This document shows positions 46,321-56,448 of a stretch of DNA of 64,000 nt, in pieces; position 1 is the stretch's first letter; each line of letters starts with the position of its first letter. A program made the position numbers and the translations under genes. Origin of the DNA: Cyathus striatus (taxonomy: Eukaryota; Basidiomycota; Agaricomycetes; Agaricales; Nidulariaceae); contig JAOVFP010000011.1 in the NCBI GenBank assembly GCA_025738555.1, positions 3,472,001-3,536,000 of the forward strand, read 5' to 3'. The notes below the pieces were generated by a model. That model saw only the letters and a program-made list of their open reading frames with translations, did not search any database and had not been told where the DNA came from.

Positions 46321-48877
46321 TGAGTAGTGATTTATAATTACATCGTCCTTCCTTTTTTCTAATGCGCATAATGGAGAAGCATGGTTCCGTTACTTGTTAA
46401 CACCCATCGTGAGTGGTCTCGAACTATCGAGAGACTAAGCAATCTAACATGCATGGAACATAGTATACGTCATTTCAGTCGTTAGCGTGTAAGGTGTCTT
46501 TTTCCTATCATTAAAACTTCTATGTGATCACAGATCTACAGGCTCACAGCAAGAGGTAGTATGCGAGAAGAAAATTATTCACTCCATTTGTCAAATATAC
46601 ATATACCATCAAGTAACGGTAATAATACAACAGTTGTTAGTTTGACGCTATATTTATTTCTATATACAATGAATCAATGACATATACAGGACATCAACGA
46701 CATCCCACCAATGGATGCGTAGAAAATAGCAACAGTTGAAAATCATACACGTTAGCAGGAGAACACGATCCATGTGAGTAATGGAACAAACGACTATCTG
46801 ATGTACTTTATATGGAGATTTTAGATTTCTACGTAGATAATGATTAATGAAGCTTTGGTCAACGCGTCAAGATTGAGCGATATGGTCACGTTCATAAATC
46901 TGGGAGAGTGCCGGTACCACCGCCGAACGTACTTACCAAGTTATTAATATTGTTGGCACTGCCTGAGAATTAAAGTAGAAAGGTCCGATAAACAACTTTG
47001 ACACCCAATAATGTATTGTGAGTAGATCACCACGCAACGATAAATTAATACTCAACAAAACTGAGAAATATGAATATACTACCCATGGTCATGGACAATT
47101 TCCCGGCGCACAATACACATCTTTGTCTCTTGAGTTCTATATAATAGCTGTTTTGAAAATCCTCAAATTTGAAGCAAAATTGTGCTATACGCAGATTTTT
47201 CATCACTGTACCCACATGGTTTGGGTGAGATTGATGTTTGGTGGTTCAGCGTGTATAAATCTTTATAAACTCTGCTTATATTTAACCTAATTTCTAACCA
47301 GCTTCTAGAGAAAACAATTGACATAGCTAATGAAATTGTATGAAATTCCAATAGTTATGTACAAGACACAGCTCAAACTCCAGATACAGAAGTATATAGT
47401 ATTACCATTAACATGTACAATGATGTATGTCATGAAAACTAAGTTTGCCCTGCATGGCATTACGGTGCTCTGAAATGCCTTAATGCAAAGGTCATACCGT
47501 AATGTTTATAAACGAGGACGAAACCACACAAAGCATTGTAAAACTTAGTAATAAGGATTGTAATACACACTTTTCTCTAAATGCTTTATAAAGCTAGCTA
47601 ATCTTACAATAGATTTCAAGAAAGACTTAATCCCTTTTATAAAATCAGATATCTTCTTTATTTCTCTATAGGGAACCGGTCCGAAAGAGTAGGTAATTCC
47701 AAAATAATGGTTTTTACTAATTCTAGTGTGCATGAGGTGTAAGATGGGCATCGATACGCGGATATTCGCACACTGACACTGACAGCGGCAGCTGTCAATA
47801 AATCGATCAAATCACATGTACATGCCAGTAGGCGCTTTCAGACTCGGCAGTGTGATATCGATTCATGTGCTACGCTTGTAGCTTCGCCTTCAATTCTTTG
47901 GACACCAGGTCGATGTCGGCACTCGTTCACTTGAGTCACGAACCTTTGTCAATACAACTATGTTGTACATCCACACACGCTATCTTGTAGTGTCTCTTTG
48001 GAGAAGAGGGAATGCGTTAACTCTTCACCTACCTTCTATAATATACATTACTTTAGGCACTTAGCCCCATACTCGTCTATGATACTGTGAAATGAGAAAT
48101 TGTGGATGTTCAGAGGCGTTACAATACCTTTTCGCTATAAATGCAATATCGATCCATCTTACCTGTGCTATACGACATATGGGGCAGATGGCATCGATAA
48201 CGCAAGTTTGCACTATGAATAGTTCGAGTGCATTGTTTTTGATCAGGCTCACAGTCGGAGTTACGGTCCGGAAGTCCGTGGCTAACCACGTCAAACATTT
48301 TTGGAACATCTATGATCTCTCTAGATTCTCACTACTATCAACCTCTCTCATGAGTCTCATCCTCAATCTACCTGGACATACACTACTCTTCCATCATCTC
48401 GTCTCCGTCGATATATCCTGGAAACAACCATTCCAGAACCTACACATGTGTCTCCTGGAAGTCTTCACGGTAGCCGCTCACCTCAACGTTCAGACCACAT
48501 TGTAAAAGGTACGTTTGGAATTGTGCTGTCCATGGCTTTTCATTCAACTGATACATTAATAGGTGGCTTCCAGAAGGGATACCAGGAGATACCCCACAAG
48601 GAAAGAGTGAATCGAAAGAGTGAACGATACAAGGGAACGGAAGCACTGCGGTGGAAGGGCGGAGTGTGCTATTTTTGGGTAGAAAGGAGCATGCTCGGGA
48701 GGAACGATATGTTCCATTCACTGCTTTCGACTGCTTTGGCTGATATCAAGGGGGTGTTTACAGCCAACGCTAGATTGTTCCGAGTCTATAACCTCGCTGA
48801 TTCTACTGCGTTACGCGATGGGCGTAGTCGAAAGCGCTATCTGATCAGGGGTAGCATATGCCGATGACCAGTACCTG
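46321..48877. other. Intergenic, no gene recognised
   Basis: A few open frames up to 139 codons (for example 48448-48867) show no motif, repeat or splice-joined extension that I can support. The end of this stretch is the left flank of the palindromic element. Confidence 0.4.
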
Positions 48878-48889
48878 CCCTCCGTTTGG
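48878..48889. repeat. Target-site duplication of the palindromic element, left
   Basis: CCCTCCGTTTGG, repeated exactly at 54214-54225. The true duplication may be shorter, since the outermost C residues could belong to either side. Confidence 0.7.
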
Positions 48890-49019
48890 CATAAGTGTCA
48901 GCCAATTTGGATCATAAAAAGCCCAGGTTTTATGAAAAAGTGATCACAAAATCCCTGACTTCCATGATCACTGCTAAAATCTAATGGTATTCATTATTAT
49001 TAATGAATGTATGAGTGAT

Positions 49020-49612
49020 CAAAGGTGATCATTGGATATTATAATAGTGTATGATGGATATTAAAGGGCATATTGACTAATAATGAATACTAATGAATGT
49101 GAAAGTGATCATAAGTGATCATAATATGATATAATGGTGTATTATAGTGTGTAATGACTACTAGTGAATACTAATGGATGTATAAGTGATCATAAGTGAT
49201 CATGGTATATTGTAATAGCATATTATAGTGTGTAATGACTACTGGTGAATACTAATGGATGTGGAAGTGATCATAAGTGATCATGGTATGTTGTAATAGC
49301 ATATTATAGTGCGTAATGACTACTGGTGAATACTAATAAATGTGGAAGTGATCATAAGTGATCATGGTATAGTATAATTGTGTATTATAGTGTGTAGTGA
49401 CTACTAGTTAATACTAATGAATGTGGAAGTGATCATATGTGATCATGATATGTTATAATAGTGTTTTATAGTGCATAATGACTACTGGTGAATACTAATG
49501 AATGTAGAAGTGATCATAAGTGATCATGGTTTGTTATAATAGCATATTATTGTGTGTAATGCTTACTAGTTAATACTAATAAATATAAAAGTAATCATAA
49601 GTGATCATTGTA
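49020..49612 (+). repeat. Left subterminal 81-bp repeats
   Basis: About seven units contain AAGTGATCATAAGTGATCAT followed by a TATAGTGTGTAATGACTACT-like part. TGATCA is palindromic and occurs twice per unit. The same array is inverted at about 52865-53470. Confidence 0.85.
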
Positions 49613-49919
49613 TAAATGAATATAGGAATATCACATTTTCCCACATGTCACACCTGTCACGCTCGTCACATTCGTCACATATGTCACGAGTGTTACGAAT
49701 GTCACGCTCCACATATTTGTCACATATGTCACGTATGTCACATATGTAGCATTTGTCATACTTGTCATACATGTTGTGTATGTCACGTATGTCACACCTG
49801 TACGTCACACCTGTCACACCTGTCACGTATGTCACATATGTCACATATGTTGCATTTGTCATACTTGTCCCACTTGTTGTGTATGTCACACATGTCACAC
49901 CTATCATATTTATCACATA

Positions 49920-50776
49920 CAGTCGAACCCCTCTTAAGGCATACGCTTCGGTGGACTGGCCAGCGTATGACTTATGGGATATATGACTTTTGAGCGACCT
50001 TCCAAAAAAGGAAATTTTCGGAAAAACAACGATTTTCATGATTCATAAGTGAAGGTTACAGAGAGCTATTTACGTTGAAGAGAAATCTAAGTAGCTAAGC
50101 AATAAGGCCTAAAATAGCTTATGATTTTTTGAAAAAGTCAGTTAAAGCTGTATCTTTCATATTTTTGAACTTTTCGAGGCGAAGCTGTCTATTAAATGAA
50201 CCCAAAATGGTGTCGAGTTTGCGGGAAATGGGATCATTCATGTCTTCTGTGTACCTCTTAATAATTGATACAGCTGCAAGAACATTATACCAGGTTGGAC
50301 CAGCCCGGCACACATTGATAGACTTCTTAAACTTGGAGAGCTCTTTCTTAAGAATAGCAATGAGATTGGGAGGCATGATAGTGTGCACAATGAAAGTGGG
50401 TCCCGAACATTACCTCCAGACTGGACTCTCTGAATTGCTCTCAGACATGTAGGTGGCCCCAGGTTAGCCCAGTGGTGCTCGAATCACATACTATTCAACT
50501 CAAATTCAACCCATTGAAACAAGGTGGCATGCCAGGGTGGGTGGGGAGTCGGTAAATACAAAATTTGATAGTAGGGAAGGATGAATGAGATGTATAAGTG
50601 CTGGAATGCTTATGTAATATTATGTGTTTTTCTGCGCAAAATCATATGCATTATACATTATCAACTTTATGCATTATGCTCTAAGAATCCCCGCGAACCA
50701 AGTTGGTGGACCAAAATATCTATGACTTATTCATTTTATGCCCTGTGAGGGTTATGACTTAAGAGGGGTTCGACTG
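49920..50776 (-). mobile_element. pogo/Tigger-like element remnant nested in left arm
   Basis: The terminal inverted repeats CAGTCGAACCCCTCTTAAG are perfect over 19 bp, with TA on both sides (49918-49919 and 50777-50778), typical of Tc1/mariner-pogo elements. The 857-bp body is too short for a transposase. A minus-strand frame at 50388-50119 reads WYNVLAAVSIIKRY and ends TALTDFFKKS, resembling the C-terminus of a larger pogo-type protein. The right arm of the host palindrome lacks it, so it inserted later. Confidence 0.75.
50119..50388 (-). pseudogene. C-terminal fragment of a pogo-like transposase (tentative)
   Basis: An 89-codon frame within the nested element. The end DTALTDFFKKS resembles a PCNA-interaction box (consensus QxxLxxFF), a feature reported for pogo transposase, but the leading Gln is absent. 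No catalytic DDE/D residues are present. The position inside TIRs with TA duplications is the main support. Confidence 0.4.
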
Positions 50777-51270
50777 TATGTCACACATCACCTGTCGTAT
50801 TTGTCACATATATCACACATGTCACACTTATGTACGTCACATATGTCACACGGTGTCACAGTACGAATGTCACGCTCCTCATATTTGTCACACTTGTCAC
50901 ACTTTTTATACATGTCACACCTGTTATGTATGTCACATTTGTCATGCATATCACATTCTTACATGTCATGCTTGTCAGATTCGTCTCACCTGTCACGCTC
51001 GTCACATATGTCACATATTTTACTACTTGTCACATACATTTCACTTATCAGTCCCATCTGTCACAAATGTCACCCCTTCCCTATAAGTTACAAATGTCAC
51101 ATTTTCTGTATTTGTTATTCCTTTCCTGTATGTTACACTTGCACCCATATCACACTTGTTATGCTTTACATTTACACCTTTCCCACATATCATTGTTAGC
51201 ATATTGATCTCACAAGTAAATTTACTTGCCATACAGATTACATCTGTCACAAATTTTACCACTTGTCACA

Positions 51271-51860
51271 TATGTCCCCCTATATTACCACATACTGTAC
51301 TTTTCTTTTCCTGCTACCCATCACACCATTTCTGCCACCAATTGTTGTCTGAAGCAACAAATAATGAAGGGGGGTAGGTTAGGAGAGAGGGGGGTGATAA
51401 GAGATGAAAAGCTCAGACACAGACACAGACACAAATACAAATACAAATAGGAGGAAACTTGTGGTCAACTATCAAATTACAGGGGGTTTATATACTAGAG
51501 TTATCAACCAAAGTCCTACCAAGGCCTGAATCAGAGGCTGTACAACCCAGAATATCTAACATTGTACCTTTCCTGCCACCTGTTGCAACTTTCCTGATGA
51601 GTTGCACATTTCACACTTTCCCTATTCACCACATCCATCACACCTTTTCTCATATATCACATGTCTAAATACTGATGTGAGCTTGACAAAGATCAGAAAC
51701 ATAAGGATCATTGACTTCAACTTGTATGCTGTGTACAATGCAGTTCTTTGTGTTCAGGTATATTATAGCAAGTCATATGTTTCTATTTTAATACTTAAGA
51801 TTGGTACACTAAAGATGTGTTCACCAAAACAGGTTTGAAGTAGGGGAATGAAATAGAATC
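51271..51860. other. Central spacer of the palindrome
   Basis: Largely non-repetitive DNA between the two arms, with a CACAGACACAGACACAAATAC microsatellite-like run near 51416-51447. No gene is recognised. Confidence 0.5.
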
Positions 51861-52850
51861 TTCAATTTATAATGTATGTAATATTTATAGAAGTATGATG
51901 TGTAATATAACTGAAAAATGTGACATGTAAGAAAAGTGCAACAAAATAAGAGAAAATATATGACAGATATAACAGACATGGAAAATGTGACAAATATGTA
52001 AGGAATGTGACAAATGTGTAAAATATGATAAGTGTTATATGAATAATGCTTGAAGAGTGTGACAGGTATAACAGACAAAAAAAAGGGTAACAGATGTGGA
52101 AAGCATTACATTTGTGACAGATGAGAGTAATAAGTGTGATATATATGACCAGCAGTAAAATGTGTGACATATGTGACGAGTGTGACGAATCTGACAAGTG
52201 TGACATGTAAGATATGACAAGTGTGATGAATCTGACAAGTATGACATGTAAGAATGTGATATGTATGACAAATATGACATATATAACAGGTGTGACATGT
52301 ATAAAAAGTGTGACAAGTGTGACAAATGCTACATACATGACATATACAACAGGTGTGACAAATATAAGGAGCGTGACATTCGTACTGTGACACATGTGAC
52401 ATACGTGACATACGTGACAGGTGTGACAAATGTGATGTACAGGTGTGATATATGTGACATACACAACATCTGTGACAAGTATACTGTGACACATGTGACA
52501 TATGTGACAAATACGACAGGTGTGACAGGTGTGACATACATGAGATGTGTGACATATGTGATAAATATGATAGGTGTGACATGTGTGACATACACAACAA
52601 GTGGGACAAGTATGACAAATGCAACATATGTGACATATGTGACATACGTGACAGGTGTGACAGGTGTGACGTACAGGTGTGACATACGTGACATACACAA
52701 CATGTATGACAAGTATGACAAATGCTACATATGTGACATACGTGACATATGTGACAAATATGTGGAGCGTGACATTCGTAACACTCGTGACATATGTGAC
52801 GAATGTGACGAGCGTGACAGGTGTGACATGTGGGAAAATGTGATATTCCT
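51861..52850 (-). repeat. TGTGACA array, right arm
   Basis: Reverse complement of the left-arm array without the nested element. The 9-10 bp period gives simultaneous open frames of up to 278 codons on opposite strands, which is expected from the repeat. Confidence 0.85.
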
Positions 52851-52864
52851 ATATTCATTTATAC

Positions 52865-53584
52865 AATGATCACTTATGATTACTTTTATATTTATTAGTA
52901 TTAACTAGTAAGCATTACACACAATAATATGCTATTATAACAAACCATGATCACTTATGATCACTTCTACATTCATTAGTATTCACCAGTAGTCATTATG
53001 CACTATAAAACACTATTATAACATATCATGATCACATATGATCACTTCCACATTCATTAGTATTAACTAGTAGTCACTACACACTATAATACACAATTAT
53101 ACTATACCATGATCACTTATGATCACTTCCACATTTATTAGTATTCACCAGTAGTCATTACGCACTATAATATGCTATTACAACATACCATGATCACTTA
53201 TGATCACTTCCACATCCATTAGTATTCACCAGTAGTCATTACACACTATAATATGCTATTACAATATACCATGATCACTTATGATCACTTATACATCCAT
53301 TAGTATTCACTAGTAGTCATTACACACTATAATACACCATTATATCATATTATGATCACTTATGATCACTTTCACATTCATTAGTATTCATTATTAGTCA
53401 ATATGCCCTTTAATATCCATCATACACTATTATAATATCCAATGATCACCTTTGATCACTCATACATTCATTAATAATAATGAATACCATTAGATTTTAG
53501 CAGTGATCATGGAAGTCAGGGATTTTGTGATCACTTTTTCATAAAACCTGGGCTTTTTATGATCCAAATTGGCTGACACTTATG
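52865..53584 (-). repeat. Right subterminal repeats and inner terminal segment
   Basis: Mirror image of 48890-49612, with the same 81-bp units and the same terminal segment ending CTGACACTTATG at 53584. Identity to the left arm is very high by eye. Confidence 0.85.
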
Positions 53585-54213
53585 GTTAATATACAAAACA
53601 GACAGTAGAATAATCACATAAGGCCCTAATTAATAGTGGTAATGGTAATGCAGTGAAGTGTCCCCACTCACTCCCCACTCAACAATTAGTGCAGTTACCT
53701 AGGACTACCCTATTCATTACTAGTAGACAATAGTTAGATTTACAAAGACGTCTATAGTTATAGTGTACATTCACACACTATAATACACCATTATATCATA
53801 TTATGATCACTTATGATCACTTTCACATTCATTAGTATTCATTATTAGTCAATATGCCCTTTAATATCCATCATACACTATTATAATATCCAATGATCAC
53901 CTTTGATCACTCATACATTCATTAATAATAATGAATACCATTTGATTTTAGCAGTGATCATGGAAGTCACACCATTATATCATACCATGATCACTTATGA
54001 TCACTCTCACACCCATTAGCATTCATTAGTAGTCAATATGCCCTTTAATATCTATCATACACTATTATAACATCCAATGATCACCTTTGATCACTCATAC
54101 ATTCATTAATAATAATGAATACCATTAGATTTTAGCAGTGATCATGGAAGTCAGGGATTTTGTGATCACTTTTTCATAAAACCTGGGCTTTTTATGATCC
54201 AAATGGCTAACAC
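53585..54213 (-). repeat. Two extra terminal-segment copies at the right end
   Basis: After 190 bases of unrelated DNA, the terminal part of the arm is repeated at about 53775-53968 and again at about 53969-54213. Only the last copy continues to the element end next to the target duplication. This points to rearrangement after or during insertion. Confidence 0.7.
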
Positions 54214-54225
54214 CCCTCCGTTTGG
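54214..54225. repeat. Target-site duplication of the palindromic element, right
   Basis: CCCTCCGTTTGG, identical to 48878-48889. Confidence 0.7.
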
Positions 54226-56330
54226 AAGATTCGTCAAGAGGACGAGATAATCGTACCCCTCCAGTTAAACGAATAGCTTCGTGCGCCCCACTCTAAACAC
54301 AAAACAGGTCAATCTCTCAATCTCTTCATCCCACTGCCTTCTAATACTTCGTGGCTATACGTCGTCAGTTATTCTCACATCTCCGCCATACCATGCCTCT
54401 GCTGGCATGTGGTCCACGGTTACAACGCTATGCGAAGCCATCGTCAACTTCATGCCAGACCTCTACGTTTCCCGTGCCCGTATAGAGGAGGACGCAGGAT
54501 ATGAGGTGGATGTAGGGGTGATGGAGAAGGCGGCGAAAGGTGATAAGGGTTAAGGTGGGCGTATCGGATGAGGCGAACATGGGGTATGAAAAGGGCATAG
54601 GAGTGAGGAAGACGCCGAGACGATGCGAATGTGGCTGCTATCCCAGCAGCTGTCCGTCGCCTGCCGCGTTGTGTCCGCCATTCCGCCATCCTCCCTCTTG
54701 TTACTCAGTGGTATATTGTCGGTCGACGTATCGCTACTCCCGCTCAATGAGAAACCTCAGCGCGTTTCTGCGCGGGAATAAACTGCAGGATCTCATACTA
54801 TGACGACACTGCTCAAATACACTATCTACCCTTCGCAAAATCTCAGCCATGCCTTGAAGCCATGATCCTTCGCCTTCCGCTACCCATTCATTGCCTGCTG
54901 GTATCGTCGGCCATTACAAGCGTACCCTGTATTCGCAACACCGCTACCCCACACAGTGCTTCTTCTCCACAGCGCTTCTCTATGACGGATATCACCCCGC
55001 GCCAAACCTCACTCCTTCCTCGTTGCTAGGTGGAGATCTAGAGATCGAGAGGGATGAGTCATTACCGTTTTACGACAGGATGAGATACAGGGGAAGGTTG
55101 GATATGAGGAGAACGTAGGAGTTTAGTATGAAGTGTGGGATGAATGGAATATGGGCGCTGAGGGAGGTGTGTGGGACGAGGATATCGAACTTGGTAAGGG
55201 GCTGACGGGCGATCAGGAAGGCGATGGGATGTGCGGAGTGTGGGGGATGCGAGTGAAGAGAGGGTCGTGTAGGTGAATTGGAAACAGTTATAGGAGGAAT
55301 CTCGGAGAATGGGGTACCAGCCCGGGTGGGATCAGGCGGTCGCAGACTATCGACTTTCGCTCCTTTGCTAGGCAGAACTCGAGGTATCGCCTTTAAATGG
55401 AGGGATGATGAACACGCAGCAAAATGGGTGCCTGTACATTGTCCATGTCGTGTCTAGGAGGGGGATGTGAGGGGCTCTACCAGCTTACCCGATGTGTCCA
55501 CTAGCTACTGCCACTCCAAATTCTCCGCTGCCGTAATCCTTTCAATCTTGATACTTGATCTTCCCCGTAACTTTCAGCTCTGCCATTCACACCCTCGATT
55601 ACCTCCGAACGTATTGGTATCAGTGTTAATGGCTTCGGTTTCTGCTACAGCGGGGCTGGTGACGATGATGGGTTCATAGCGACAACATTCTTCGACTCCT
55701 CACTCTACATACTTCCTTGGAACGGGGTATTTTATGCATTGTGAATGCCTCTTGGGAACAGTCCATGGGTACCTGGTAGACGTAATGCATTAACTTACAA
55801 TCTACTAGACTATTCCTACCTCTGTCATCTGGAACTCATGTATTTTCTTTAGGCTGGTGTTTTACCTACTGTCACAGCACTACTCGAAGATGTCTTCCAC
55901 ATGTCACGGACCGTCGATCATGTCTGAGGAGATTGGGAAGAAGGGGTAGCTTTGATGTTATGAATGTAGGATGACTGGGAATGGTGGCATAGCTTCGCTG
56001 TGTGGTGCTAATGACATGGAGGATGTCGCCATTATGGCTAACCTATGTAAAAACAGAATGCTATGTATTTTAACCATAACTTTCCGCTGTCAACATCTTG
56101 TTTAGTGTACCTGTCATTTCTATCCTATAGCCTGTATCCATTTCCATTACATCAGGCTGAAATGAGAACATTAGGGAATCATGCACGCTGTAAATTTAAC
56201 GTATATTGATGTATAAATCTTAGCACGTTTCAGCAAGTTCTTGAAGACAACATTGCATTATCTTGAGATGTGTACCATCTTGTGCATCTTGATCATCAGA
56301 GCCAGTCCATTGGGTTATCAGATCGAGGTG
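54226..56330. other. Intergenic, CpG-richer, no gene recognised
   Basis: Composition resembles the CpG-rich islands with pseudogenes, but no exon of a known family could be read. CpG content falls toward the NB-ARC-TPR gene. Confidence 0.4.
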
Positions 56331-56333
56331 GAA

Positions 56334-56339
56334 TATAAA
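56334..56339 (+). promoter_or_regulatory. TATA box of the NB-ARC-TPR gene
   Basis: TATAAA in GAATATAAAG, 110-115 bases upstream of the chosen ATG at 56449, a spacing like that of the NACHT-WD40 gene. Confidence 0.5.
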
Positions 56340-56448
56340 GGTCAACTGACCTATAATGCCCTGCACGTCGTACTCTCTTACCCCATCTATCAACACATCA
56401 ACTTTACTGGCTAAGTATCAATCTTCAAATCATTCACTCCAAATCAAC

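Larger units (their letters stand above)
49630..51270 (+). repeat. TGTCACA array, left arm (interrupted by MITE)
   Basis: TGTCACA, TGTCACG and TGTCATA motifs recur every 9-10 bases at 49630-49919 and 50777-51270, fading toward the centre. The arrays leave long open frames on both strands that encode Cys-His-Thr or Val-Thr-Tyr repeats, which are by-products of the period. Confidence 0.85.
48890..54213. mobile_element. 5.3-kb palindromic non-autonomous element
   Basis: The left end begins CATAAGTGTCAGCCAATTTG. The same sequence returns inverted at 53584, and a third, slightly different copy forms the right end (GGCTAACAC, 54204-54212). Inside each arm come a unique terminal segment of about 130 bp, about seven 81-bp subterminal repeats, and then arrays of TGTCACA (left) or TGTGACA (right) at 9-10 bp spacing around a centre near 51300-51850. 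An exact repeat of up to 12 bp flanks the whole. No transposase is encoded. Long terminal inverted repeats with internal tandem arrays suggest a non-autonomous derivative of an unidentified TIR transposon. The flanks before and after form one CpG-richer block that it interrupts. Confidence 0.7.

Noticed and set aside
48092..48867. Two overlapping frames of 137 and 139 codons
   Set aside because: No motif, no consistent splice model and no similarity that I recognise; they lie just left of the palindromic element.
49605..51207. Cys-His-rich frames resembling zinc-finger repeats in the left arm
   Set aside because: The residues simply translate TGTCACACC-type repeats; spacing does not fit any zinc-finger consensus.
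51862..52869. Long overlapping open frames on both strands rich in Cys/His/Thr or Val/Thr/Tyr
   Set aside because: They arise from the TGTGACA array, whose period avoids stops in several frames at once. Open frames run on both strands over the same DNA, which is not how genes behave.
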